A stretch of DNA of 64,000 nucleotides from FEN-1297 sp963843605 (GTDB lineage: Bacteria > Bacteroidota > Ignavibacteria > Ignavibacteriales > Ignavibacteriaceae), in the NCBI GenBank assembly GCA_963843605.1, contig CAWJLA010000001.1:744001-808000 (forward strand). Direction: 5' to 3'. How positions within the stretch are numbered: the stretch's first letter is position 1; every line of letters begins with the position of its first letter. Below, in pieces: positions 9,144-17,821 of this stretch. Below the pieces are notes generated by a model. The model had not been told where the DNA came from. It ran no database searches and worked only from the letters and a program-made list of their open reading frames with translations. Made by a program: the position numbers and the translations under genes.

Positions 9144-9596
9144 TTATTTTTTGAGATCTAATTTTTCTACAAGTTTTAATAAATTCTCAAAAGACCCCAC
9201 AAATATCCTCTGATCATTATAACTCAAAGGCTCCAGAATATTTCGATATACACCATCCATCGAATCGGTTTTCTTCTTAAGAATTTTCTTCGCTTTTGGT
9301 GTAAGTGTAAGTTCGGTAACTCTTTTATCATTTTGGCCGGTGTTTCTTTTTATTAGCCCGAGCTGCTCAAGCCGATCGACCAGTCCGCTTGCCGAACTTT
9401 GAGCTACATTCAGATGCTTTTTTAAATCGTTGACAGTCATCTTTTCGAAATGTTCAAGCAGACTTAATACCCGGTACTGAGCAATCGTAAATTCGCCTGT
9501 CTTGGAAACTTCTATAGAAACACTGTGAAAAAACCTTTGTATCTGCGGAAAGATATTTGCTAGTTTTTGTATGTTTTTTTCGGTTATTCCGGCCAT
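9144..9596 (-). CDS. MarR-family transcriptional regulator
   Basis: The 150-residue protein has the MarR winged helix: MTVNDLKKHLNVAQSSASGLVDRLEQLGLIKRNTGQNDKRVTELTLTPKAKKIL, including the DKR wing, flanked by helices for dimerisation. It precedes the MFS exporter gene on the same strand, so it probably represses that transporter and itself and is relieved by a small ligand. No operator was identified by eye. Confidence 0.9.
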   Translation of the reverse strand: MAGITEKNIQKLANIFPQIQRFFHSVSIEVSKTGEFTIAQYRVLSLLEHFEKMTVNDLKKHLNVAQSSASGLVDRLEQLGLIKRNTGQNDKRVTELTLTPKAKKILKKKTDSMDGVYRNILEPLSYNDQRIFVGSFENLLKLVEKLDLKK

Positions 9597-9692
9597 ATTT
9601 TTTCAGCTTAAATTATATCGCAATCCGATATTTATATAATGGCCCGATAAAAATCAAACAATAGGATATTTATGTGAGGAAGGGCAATACGT

Positions 9693-10679
9693 TTAAAACG
9701 AAAACGGAGATTCACGGCTGACATCAAATTCCGGCCGGTATGTACTTTGACTTTCCAGTTCCTGCGTCCATCCGTTTTCCAGGCCGTATTTATCCATCAG
9801 TCTCAAAACTCTGCCGTATTCGGATTCCCGCACAGGTCTGCTTATAAGAATGTCATTTCCCGCTTTGTGCGTCGGGAAATATTGAGACATAACCGAAACA
9901 TGCACCTTCGGATCTAATTCTTCGGCTATAAACCTGAAAACCTCTTCCGTTTCGGATAAATCATTCGGAAGGACAAGATGGCGTATAATTAATCCTTTTA
10001 CAACTACTTCCCCGTTGTAAACAAGCTCATGTCCTACCTGGCGGTACATTTCTTTTATTGCAGCCTTGGCCGTACCGAAATAATTTTTTACTTTTGAGTA
10101 GGTTATTGCAGATTCATCGTTGCCGTATTTTAAATCCGGCAGGTAAATATCAGCAATTCCTTCGTACATTTTTATTATATCTACGGTATCATATCCGTTT
10201 GTATTATATACTAAGGGAAGTCTCAATCCCATTTTCACGGCAATAAAAATGCTATTAAGAATTTGTGAAGAAAAATGAGTAGGAGAAACAAGTCCGATAT
10301 TGTGAACTTGTTTATTCTGCAGCTCCAGCATAATACCGGCTAAACGTTCAAACGATACTTCATTTTTTCTCTCGCTCTTCCAGTTCTGACTGATAGTGAA
10401 GTTCTGACAAAAGACGCACCTCAAATTGCAGTTACCGAAAAAAATATTGCCGGCTCCTCTGGTTCCGCTTATTACGGGCTCTTCGCCGAAATGAGGAGTA
10501 TATGAAGAGACAATCGGCAGAAATCCGCTAAGACAAAATCCGTATTCGTCCGAAGCCCTGTCGATTAAACATTCTCTCGGGCAGTTATTGCATGCTTTTA
10601 ATGATTCTACCGCTTTTACGGCTCTTTCTTCAAGCTCTCCCGATTCAAAAAGCTTTACATATGACGGTTGATATTCCAT
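9693..10679 (-). CDS. Radical SAM protein of the PflX / pyruvate-formate-lyase-activase-like group
   Basis: The 328-residue protein carries the radical SAM cluster motif C84-NLR-C88-VF-C91 after a GTRGAGNIFFGN segment. Four more cysteines lie upstream (C30, C33, C37, C49, in CNNCPRECLID...FCLSG), which suggests an additional iron-sulfur site or zinc. This layout matches the PflX group (COG1313), whose physiological substrate is largely unknown. No glycyl-radical enzyme is adjacent. It is probably cytoplasmic and oxygen-sensitive. It follows pepF but is separated from it by a terminator. Confidence 0.85.
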   Translation of the reverse strand: MEYQPSYVKLFESGELEERAVKAVESLKACNNCPRECLIDRASDEYGFCLSGFLPIVSSYTPHFGEEPVISGTRGAGNIFFGNCNLRCVFCQNFTISQNWKSERKNEVSFERLAGIMLELQNKQVHNIGLVSPTHFSSQILNSIFIAVKMGLRLPLVYNTNGYDTVDIIKMYEGIADIYLPDLKYGNDESAITYSKVKNYFGTAKAAIKEMYRQVGHELVYNGEVVVKGLIIRHLVLPNDLSETEEVFRFIAEELDPKVHVSVMSQYFPTHKAGNDILISRPVRESEYGRVLRLMDKYGLENGWTQELESQSTYRPEFDVSRESPFSF

Positions 10680-10753
10680 ATTCCAAAGGATTAATTATTG
10701 TGCAAAATTAATAAAAATGACTGTAAAGAAATAATCAAAAAAAAGTGCCGGTA

Positions 10754-10785
10754 AAAAAACAGCCGCTATTTAAGCGGCTGTTTTT
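10754..10785 (-). terminator. Rho-independent terminator after pepF
   Basis: AACAGCCGCT pairs with AGCGGCTGTT around a short ATTTA loop. Read on the minus strand, the stem is followed by TTTTTTT. It begins about 25 bases after the pepF stop codon and ends pepF transcription before the radical SAM gene. Confidence 0.9.
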
Positions 10786-10808
10786 CATAATACCATAATT
10801 AGTACAGT

Positions 10809-12695
10809 TTATTTACCTTCTTTGGTTAATATTGCTTCTATCTGATCCATAACATCATTCATTCGTTTCATTGTCAATTTGAAAGGCTCGGAAGATAACG
10901 GGTCTATGCCGGCTTTTTTAATTAACTCAATCGGATAATCGGACCCCCCTCCTTTTAAGATATTATAGTATTTATCCACGGCGGGCTGGCCTTCGCTCAA
11001 TATTTTTTCGGCAAAAGCCGTAGAATAAATAAGAGAAGTTGAATACTGGTACACGTAGTAAGTATAATTTATAAAATGAGGAATATATTCCCACTCGTAA
11101 GCAATATAAGGATCTACTACACAATAGCCTTCGTCATTGCCGTAATATTTTTTGACTATATTATAATAAACCTTACTGATGGATTCACCGGTAAGAGGAG
11201 TACCTGCTTCCGCCATCTTATGAAGATCCAGTTCAAATTCGGCAAATTGCGTCTGCCGGAATATTGTAGTTCTTAATAATTCAAGATAGCTTCCTAATAG
11301 GTACAGCTTTTCTTTATCGCTTGCGGCATGCTTAACCATATAATGATTGAGCAGATTTTCGTTACAGGTTGAAGCAATTTCCGCTACAAATATCGGATAG
11401 TCGGATGTAGCAAAAGGCTGGTTTTTATTAGAGAAATAACTATGCATTGTATGACCTAATTCATGAGCCAGAGTAGAAACAGATTCGTAATCATCGTTCC
11501 AGTTGGTTAGAATATAGGGATGTACATCATATGCGGCACCCGAAGAATAAGCGCCGCTGCGCTTTCCGGCGGTAGGCATAAAATCAATCCATCTGTCGCT
11601 AATGGCTCTCTTTACAGTATTAATATACTCGGAGCCCAGAGGTTTTAGCGCATTCAAGATTACGTTTTCACCCTGATCAATTGTAAAATGCATATCCACT
11701 TTTTTTACAATCGGAGTATAAAGATCGTAGTAATGCAGAGTATCAACCCCCAGCATTCTCTTCTTTAACGTTAAGAATCTGTGAAGCGTAGGCAGGCTGT
11801 TATGAATCTGTTTAATAAGATTTTCATATACGGATACCGGAATATTATTGGCATCAAGAGAAGCTTCCAGAGAGGTTGCATATTTACGGTCTTTCGCAAA
11901 AACATAATCGGCCTTTATTTTACCACCCAGGTTCGCACCAATAGTATTTTTGTATTTGCCGTATTCACCGAAGAAAGCATTGAAGATCTCTGCACGGTCT
12001 TTTCTATCAGGAACTGTTCTGTACCTCGTATAAGCGGAAGAAGTTAATTTAACTTCTTTTCCGTCGGAGAGTTTCACTTCCGCAAATGGAAATTCAGCAT
12101 TATTAAAGATGTTATAAACATTACTCGGAGTCTGTGCAACCGAACCGAAACTTGCAAGAATTTTTTCTTCCGATTCCGATAAAGTATGTTTCCTTAAGCG
12201 CTGAATGTTGTCGATAAACATTTTATATTCGGATAATCTTTTATCGCTCTGCATGAAAGAATTAATTTTTTCCGGATTTATCTTTAAGATTTCGGGACTA
12301 AGGAACGCGGTTTTCTCGGAAAATTCCGTACCCAGATTAGAAGTTTCCTGAGTTAAAGATTGGTTTTTCGAAATTCTTAAATCTTCGTCGCTCAATCTTT
12401 CAGCATAATCGGAAACTCTATAGAACTCTTTCAGCACCGAGAAATAATTATGTAGAGCATTATATAAATTATCGGCGCTTTGACCTAGTTCTCCTTTGTA
12501 TTTTACGATTTCCTCAATTTTACCGGCTACATCTTTTTTAGCCGAAGTCCATGCATTTATATCAGGGTAAAGATCGTTCAGATTCCATTTGTATTTTTCC
12601 TGAACATCTTTTCTTTCAAGATTTTGAGAATTTGAAGTCATTTGAATCATAAATATTAATATTACCGTTAAATTAATGAATTGATTGAATTTCAT
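10809..12695 (-). CDS. pepF: Exported oligoendopeptidase F-like M3 peptidase
   Basis: The 628-residue protein has the M3B fold and zinc site HELGHTMHS starting at H411, with H415 the second ligand and a downstream Glu near EIASTCNE as the third. PepF cleaves oligopeptides of about 7-17 residues. Unlike the classical cytoplasmic PepF, this one begins with a hydrophobic stretch (residues 7-21) that reads as a signal peptide, so it may act in the periplasm. It is monocistronic with a clear terminator downstream. Confidence 0.88.
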   Translation of the reverse strand: MKFNQFINLTVILIFMIQMTSNSQNLERKDVQEKYKWNLNDLYPDINAWTSAKKDVAGKIEEIVKYKGELGQSADNLYNALHNYFSVLKEFYRVSDYAERLSDEDLRISKNQSLTQETSNLGTEFSEKTAFLSPEILKINPEKINSFMQSDKRLSEYKMFIDNIQRLRKHTLSESEEKILASFGSVAQTPSNVYNIFNNAEFPFAEVKLSDGKEVKLTSSAYTRYRTVPDRKDRAEIFNAFFGEYGKYKNTIGANLGGKIKADYVFAKDRKYATSLEASLDANNIPVSVYENLIKQIHNSLPTLHRFLTLKKRMLGVDTLHYYDLYTPIVKKVDMHFTIDQGENVILNALKPLGSEYINTVKRAISDRWIDFMPTAGKRSGAYSSGAAYDVHPYILTNWNDDYESVSTLAHELGHTMHSYFSNKNQPFATSDYPIFVAEIASTCNENLLNHYMVKHAASDKEKLYLLGSYLELLRTTIFRQTQFAEFELDLHKMAEAGTPLTGESISKVYYNIVKKYYGNDEGYCVVDPYIAYEWEYIPHFINYTYYVYQYSTSLIYSTAFAEKILSEGQPAVDKYYNILKGGGSDYPIELIKKAGIDPLSSEPFKLTMKRMNDVMDQIEAILTKEGK

Positions 12696-12998
12696 AAAAA
12701 CCCCGTTTAAGTTTTTTAATAGTACTTCAAAGTTAAGTATATTTTTCTTTATCTCAATTCCAAAATTAATTTTGTCAATTTTTAAATTTAAACCTGGAAG
12801 CGATAAAAAACTAATAACGGTTTTAATCTAGTTATAAGAGTTATTTATTTAAAAATAATCAGCATGATACTATTCAATTAAAATAGGATGAATTGTTCTT
12901 TTTAACTCCGGACTGATATTTTTTTTGAAAGTAAATGCGTTTTTCGGGGTGATGTCTTATATTTTGATGTTAAATAATAATAAAAATAAAGAAATGTC
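12696..12998. other. Intergenic region between divergent genes
   Basis: These 303 bases separate the starts of pepF (minus) and the AlaX-like gene (plus). They are very AT-rich and must hold both promoters. I see no additional gene, RNA or strong hairpin. Confidence 0.6.
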
Positions 12999-13433
12999 AT
13001 GGCTAAAGATTATGATCCGAGTATGCACTCGGCCGAACACATATTGAATCAGACCATGGTTAGAATGTTCGGCAAAGGGCGTTCTTTCAGCAATCATATT
13101 GAGAAAAAGAAATCGAAATGCGATTACCATTTTGACAGGAATTTAACCGGCAATGAAATTATAAGAATAGAAAATAAAGTAAACGAAGAAATTGCCAAAA
13201 ACCACAAAGTGTCTGAAGAATTCATCCGCAGAGCAGAAGCAAATAAATATTTTAACCTGGAAAGACTGCCGGAAACGGCCGGGGAAGTAATACGGATAAT
13301 AAAAATTGGGGATTATGATGCATGTCCCTGCAGCGGTGTTCACGTAAATTCGACGGATCAAATCGGAAAGTTTAATATAATTTCAACAAGCTATGAGGAC
13401 GGGATTTTAAGAGTTCGTTTTAAACTTTTATAA
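12999..13433 (+). CDS. Stand-alone AlaX-like / SAD-domain aminoacyl-tRNA editing protein
   Basis: The 144-residue protein matches the second additional domain (SAD) of alanyl- and threonyl-tRNA synthetases. Zinc ligands can be seen: H10 and H14 in HSAEH (family HxxxH), and C111 and H115 in CSGVH (family CGGTH). AlaX proteins hydrolyse mischarged tRNA such as Ser-tRNA(Ala). The usual GG of CGGTH is SG here and the protein is short, so specificity is uncertain. Its stop abuts the stop of the convergent histidine kinase gene with a one-base gap and no terminator between. Confidence 0.75.
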   Translation: MAKDYDPSMHSAEHILNQTMVRMFGKGRSFSNHIEKKKSKCDYHFDRNLTGNEIIRIENKVNEEIAKNHKVSEEFIRRAEANKYFNLERLPETAGEVIRIIKIGDYDACPCSGVHVNSTDQIGKFNIISTSYEDGILRVRFKLL

Positions 13434-13434
13434 T

Positions 13435-15312
13435 TTAAGAAAACTGGGCTTCAGTACTTAACAAAGGGAATGTCAAAGTTATTTCGGTGCCTTTGTTTTT
13501 AATGCTTTGTATATGGAATTTGCCGTTAAGTAAATTCGTAAGCTTATAAGCAATAGTCAAGCCGAGTCCTGCGCCTTCATAACTTCGCGTATAACCCTCT
13601 TCCTCCTGAGCAAAAGGTTCAAGCATTCTGTTTATCTCTTTTTCATCGATACCGCTGCCCGAATCGGTAATAGTTATTTGAGCAGAATCATCAACTGTTT
13701 TCGAAGTCAGAATAATATTGCCGCTGGAAGTGTATTTTATAGAGTTTTCAACCAGCGAGTCTATAATTCTCTCGAATTTGACCCAGTCGGTTTCGATATT
13801 AAGCCACTCGTCGTTCAGAATTATTTTGAAGTTAAGGTTTTTCAGAGAGGCCTCTTCAAATCTTTTATTATATACCGATTTTAAAACCTGATTACAATTT
13901 AAATTAACCTTTTCGAGTTCAATTTCACCGGATTCAATTTGAAATACTTCAACAATATTATTAAACAAATTAAGAACTCTTTTCAGCACATCCTTTAACG
14001 AACCGGCCAGTTCGGAGAGAGTTCCGAAATCTTCCATTTCAACACTCTCATCGATAATTTCGGAATAACCGATAATCGCGTTAAACGGGGTTCTAATTTC
14101 ATGCGACATATTTTCCAGGAACGCGTTTTTCAGTTTATTCAGATGATTTTCTTTCTTGTACATATCTTTTAAATAGCGCTGGTAAAGAAGCTCATCCGTA
14201 ATATCCTGCATACTTACAATGTATAAGGTCTCTTTCTCTATTTTATCTTCTATCGAAGCAATTTTTACATTATAATGCTTCGATGCGCAGCAATCAAATT
14301 TGAATTCGGCTCCTGTTGAGTTGTAAGATTCGATTCGTTCTATCTGCGGCAAAATAACCTTAAGAAGTTTTTCGTCCAGTATATCTTTAATTTCATTTTT
14401 TAATGCTTTGTTCTTATCAAGACTGAAAACTTTAAAGAAATTTTCGTTTGCATTCTCTAATATGTACTTATCGTCTTTCACCTTAATGATTAAGAACAAA
14501 TCCGAGATATTATTAATTATAGACTTAAGCCTGTTTTCAGATTTTTTTACTATCTGGTTCTTTTTAACATAATTGGTTATATCGTTAGCGGTGACAATAA
14601 ACTTATTATATTCGCTGCCCTCTCTGTAAATAGGATTCAATTTTAACTCAAAATAACGCAGATCGCTGCCGCCATCATTTATAACAATAGTTTTCTGCCA
14701 AATATTGAAATTCGAAATCGACTCTTCCAGAAGATCAATATCGCTTTGATCAAGGAAGTAAGAAAGTACTTCGGGTAAAAAATTATTATAGATATTTTCG
14801 AGCTGCGTATGAAGAATCTTTTCAAATGAGTTTGTAGAATATGTTATCAAACCTTTCCCGTCTGTTATAATAACCGGAACATTGCCGTATTCAAGCGCAT
14901 TGTGAAGATTATTAATTCTTTCTTCAAGCTGTTCCTTTTCGGCAAGCGAGTTGAAAATCAGTACGAAATATTCTCTTTCGGAGATATAAATTCTTTCAAG
15001 CTCAACGTTATATTCATTGTTCGGAAGGTTATGCTCGGGCGAAAAAGTTATATCGAATTGAAAATTATCGTAATTACTGCCGGTTAGTGCAAAAAGCAAA
15101 TATCCAAGATTGGGCTCCGACTCAAGGTCAAAGAATTTCTGCCCCTCATTAATATTAAAAACCTTTTTAAATGTTTCGTTTGAGAAAACAATATTGCATG
15201 CAATGTCTACAATAATCAGCGGATTGCTGTATTTTGATTCATAGAAAGATTCGAATTCCGTAATAGAAAGGTAGTTTTTTCTTTCGAATGAATTGGTTGA
15301 ATTATTCTGCAT
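13435..15312 (-). CDS. PAS-domain sensor histidine kinase at the end of the flagellar locus
   Basis: The 625-residue protein has no membrane segment and appears cytoplasmic. Three PAS-like modules lie at about 30-125, 140-250 and 262-375. A HisKA domain follows with phospho-acceptor H404 (NMSHEIRTPFNAIIGYSE), then a complete HATPase_c: N box VENSIKYT, G1 DSGSGI, F box FAQ and G2 GAGLGLTI. Its start overlaps the preceding unknown gene by 11 bases, so the two are translationally coupled. The likely partners are the two receiver proteins just upstream (16009-17054). The signal is unknown. Confidence 0.9.
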   Translation of the reverse strand: MQNNSTNSFERKNYLSITEFESFYESKYSNPLIIVDIACNIVFSNETFKKVFNINEGQKFFDLESEPNLGYLLFALTGSNYDNFQFDITFSPEHNLPNNEYNVELERIYISEREYFVLIFNSLAEKEQLEERINNLHNALEYGNVPVIITDGKGLITYSTNSFEKILHTQLENIYNNFLPEVLSYFLDQSDIDLLEESISNFNIWQKTIVINDGGSDLRYFELKLNPIYREGSEYNKFIVTANDITNYVKKNQIVKKSENRLKSIINNISDLFLIIKVKDDKYILENANENFFKVFSLDKNKALKNEIKDILDEKLLKVILPQIERIESYNSTGAEFKFDCCASKHYNVKIASIEDKIEKETLYIVSMQDITDELLYQRYLKDMYKKENHLNKLKNAFLENMSHEIRTPFNAIIGYSEIIDESVEMEDFGTLSELAGSLKDVLKRVLNLFNNIVEVFQIESGEIELEKVNLNCNQVLKSVYNKRFEEASLKNLNFKIILNDEWLNIETDWVKFERIIDSLVENSIKYTSSGNIILTSKTVDDSAQITITDSGSGIDEKEINRMLEPFAQEEEGYTRSYEGAGLGLTIAYKLTNLLNGKFHIQSIKNKGTEITLTFPLLSTEAQFS

Positions 15313-15958
15313 TCAATACTTTTATTTTCTGTATAATTATTGATTCGGCATCATCGTTAACTTCTTCCCTCTTAACGATTTTAACGCCGGTTAATTTATC
15401 AACAAACGTAAATAAAAAACTATTTAGAGAATTGAACTCTTCATTTATTCCGAACATAATATCTTTTAAAAGATCCTGAATTAAGAACTTGTCTTTTTGT
15501 GTTATTTCGTTGAATACATTGATATCAAAAATTCTCTGGAAGAGTACATTTAAAGCCGAGAAATTAATTAAAAACGGCTCCTCATCGTATTGAATCTTGT
15601 CTAATACCGATATAAGATCCAGGTAAGTATTACTATTCCAGTTTTTCCCTCTTCTTTCCTTTATTATCCTGTACTCAACACTAACGATATTTTGTAAGTT
15701 TACTAAATTTAATGTAGTCTGGAATTCAATATCCGAGACTAAGAATGTTAAAGATAGTTTTTCGTTAACGATATGTTTAAAATCCTTTAACCTCCAGTTA
15801 ACCTGGTTTAAAAATTTTAATGCAGGCGAAATATTTACGGAATCATGCGAATTAATTTTCTTATTATAAGTCGCACCGATTAATCCGTTAAAAGAACCGG
15901 TTTTTACAGACCGGCTGAATTCACTGCCTGCGGATATATTGCTAATTTTATCTAACAT
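15302..15958 (-). CDS. Unknown protein in the flagellar signalling tail
   Basis: The 218-residue protein has no recognisable domain, signal peptide or membrane segment. The N-terminus is Ser/Asn-rich (about residues 1-45). The rest alternates predicted helix and strand and is rich in Ile, Leu, Asn and Lys. It sits between the REC-DHp gene (50 bp upstream) and the PAS kinase, whose start it overlaps. That suggests a co-translated partner, perhaps of the kinase. No function is proposed. Confidence 0.7.
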   Translation of the reverse strand: MLDKISNISAGSEFSRSVKTGSFNGLIGATYNKKINSHDSVNISPALKFLNQVNWRLKDFKHIVNEKLSLTFLVSDIEFQTTLNLVNLQNIVSVEYRIIKERRGKNWNSNTYLDLISVLDKIQYDEEPFLINFSALNVLFQRIFDINVFNEITQKDKFLIQDLLKDIMFGINEEFNSLNSFLFTFVDKLTGVKIVKREEVNDDAESIIIQKIKVLNAE

Positions 15959-16008
15959 ATCTGCTTCCTCGATTAATAATCGAAAAAACAGACAAAAAAT
16001 TGAGTTGG

Positions 16009-16665
16009 TTAGTCCAGTTTGACCATTTTGTTGTCGGAGGTATAATCTATCATTTCAGGGCTTTTTAGATGAGTAAGATCGTTAACTAAGACTCTGATTC
16101 GTTCAATAGACTGATTAATAATAACCAAATCCTCGTCGAATTGACTTTGTTTATCGGTTTTCAAGTCATCTTCAATATTCTTAATTGACACTAAAAGGCT
16201 ACTTAAGGGATTATTTATTTTGTGACCGATGGTACAGGCCATTTCAACAATGGCTTTATCATGTTCAATACTGCGCAGTTCGTTCTGCAGATTATGAATT
16301 CTGATGCCAGATCTTATTCTGGCCAACAATTCCTGGTTTTGTACCGGTTTTACCAGAAAATCATCGGCGCCTATATCCAGCCCGGCAACTCGGTCTTTTA
16401 AAGATGCTCTCGCGGTGAGGATAATAAAATAAATATGTTTTAATTTTTCGTTTTTCTTAACAATATTGCAGAGCTCAAGTCCGTCCATAACCGGCATCGT
16501 CCAATCGGCAATGATTACTTCAGGGACCGTATCTTCTATAAAGTTCAGCGCTTCTCTGCCGTTAACTGCCGTAAAAACCTGATAATCGTTCTTAGTTAAT
16601 AACTTATCCAGGATAAAAAGAGTATCCTTTTCATCTTCAACGACTAATATTTTATTTTTTTCCAT
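16009..16665 (-). CDS. Receiver domain fused to a DHp-like helix, without an ATPase domain
   Basis: Residues 1-120 form a canonical receiver (acidic EDE, phospho-acceptor D54 in IIADWTMPVMDG, T of LTA, K of VKP). Residues 125-205 resemble a histidine-kinase dimerisation helix pair, with H148 in IGHKINNPLSSLL at the position of the HEINNPL phospho-acceptor. The protein ends at 218 residues with no HATPase domain. It may pass phosphate between D54 and H148 or act as a dimeric phosphotransfer protein, analogous in layout to Spo0B or ChpT. It overlaps the stand-alone receiver gene by one base. Confidence 0.82.
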   Translation of the reverse strand: MEKNKILVVEDEKDTLFILDKLLTKNDYQVFTAVNGREALNFIEDTVPEVIIADWTMPVMDGLELCNIVKKNEKLKHIYFIILTARASLKDRVAGLDIGADDFLVKPVQNQELLARIRSGIRIHNLQNELRSIEHDKAIVEMACTIGHKINNPLSSLLVSIKNIEDDLKTDKQSQFDEDLVIINQSIERIRVLVNDLTHLKSPEMIDYTSDNKMVKLD

Positions 16666-17054
16666 TATTGAACTAGCTTATTTACTTTATCAATTAAAAA
16701 ATTAAAATCTACAATAGGCTTGGTAATATAGTCTTGGGCATTACAAGTAATACATAAGTTTTCACCATTAAAATCCTGTGAATAAGCGGTAACTAAAAGA
16801 ATCGGAATACCGGAATAGTTTTCCTCGTCTTTTATTTTCTTTGATAATTTTACACCATCCATTTTTTCACCGGAAAGATAAGTATTCTTAAGATTTATGT
16901 CCATGATAATCAATTGTATGATGTTTTCCGATAAAAAAGTAAAAATTTTATCTCCTTCTTCGGTTATTAAGGCATTATACCCTGCTTTTTTAAAAATAAA
17001 TTTATAAAAATCTATCGTAAAAGGATCATCTTCTATAATAAGAATATTTTTCAT
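16665..17054 (-). CDS. Single-domain response regulator
   Basis: The 129-residue protein is a receiver with acidic pair EDD (8-10), phospho-acceptor D52 (IIMDINL), T/S of LVTAYS and K of ITKP. An insertion of about eight residues (KNTYLSGEK) follows the phosphorylation site, which is unusual for CheY. It overlaps motB by four bases and the REC-DHp gene by one, so all are probably co-expressed. It has no output domain and probably acts by protein contact or as a phosphorelay intermediate. Confidence 0.88.
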   Translation of the reverse strand: MKNILIIEDDPFTIDFYKFIFKKAGYNALITEEGDKIFTFLSENIIQLIIMDINLKNTYLSGEKMDGVKLSKKIKDEENYSGIPILLVTAYSQDFNGENLCITCNAQDYITKPIVDFNFLIDKVNKLVQ

Positions 17055-17821
17055 TCATTAAAATCCGAGTATTTCACAATAATACTAATTCTTCTGTTTA
17101 AAAAACTGAAAGGATCAGAAGGATCTCTCAATTCTCTGTCGGCATATCCCCTTACTTCAAATATATGGGAAGCGGTTAAATCTCCGGAAATCAAAGCCCT
17201 TCTTGCCGAATTTGCCCTGTCGGCGCTTAATTCAAAATTAGTGTAACCTTTGCCATCATTTGAATAAGGTCTTGAATCGGTATGCCCTTCTATAATTACC
17301 TTATTCGGAATTTTTGCCAGTTCGTCGCCTATTTTTTTCAATAATAATTCCGCTTCACTGGTAAGTTTAGCCGTTCCGATCTCAAAAAATAAATCTTTTG
17401 AAGAATCAAGGATTTCTATCTTCAGTCCCTCTTTTACAATTTCTATTTTAATCTGCCCCATTATGTTTTTAAAGGTGGGGTCCTTGGCAAGTTCTCCCAG
17501 AATCTGCTGGCCCATTTCTTTTAACAATTCCATTTCCTTTATGTGTGCCTGGACCGCACTGACCTGATCATTTTTTATTATTGAGGGACTGCTGCCGTTA
17601 AACAATGATTTGCTTTTATCCGAAAACCCGATCGGATCTTTGAAATAACCGGCAACGGAAGCTTTTACCTCGGGTTTTTGGCCCATAACCCAAAGTACGA
17701 TAAACAAAGCCATCATCGCAGTAACGAAATCGGCGTAAGCAACTTTCCATGCGCCGCCGTGTCCTCCGTGGCCTTTTTTAATTTTTTTTACGATTATCGG
17801 TGGTAATTCGCCGTCTGCCAT
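17051..17821 (-). CDS. motB: Flagellar stator protein MotB (intact copy)
   Basis: The 256-residue protein has a short basic N-terminus, a single membrane helix with the proton-carrying Asp in AYADFVTAMMALFIVLWV (D31), and a C-terminal OmpA-like peptidoglycan-binding domain (IEGHTDSRPYSNDGKGYTNFELSADRAN, ending LNRRISIIVK). It starts directly after the motA stop. With MotA it makes the ion-conducting stator anchored to the cell wall. This is the intact pair; a disrupted one lies at 20047-21503. Confidence 0.95.
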   Translation of the reverse strand: MADGELPPIIVKKIKKGHGGHGGAWKVAYADFVTAMMALFIVLWVMGQKPEVKASVAGYFKDPIGFSDKSKSLFNGSSPSIIKNDQVSAVQAHIKEMELLKEMGQQILGELAKDPTFKNIMGQIKIEIVKEGLKIEILDSSKDLFFEIGTAKLTSEAELLLKKIGDELAKIPNKVIIEGHTDSRPYSNDGKGYTNFELSADRANSARRALISGDLTASHIFEVRGYADRELRDPSDPFSFLNRRISIIVKYSDFNE

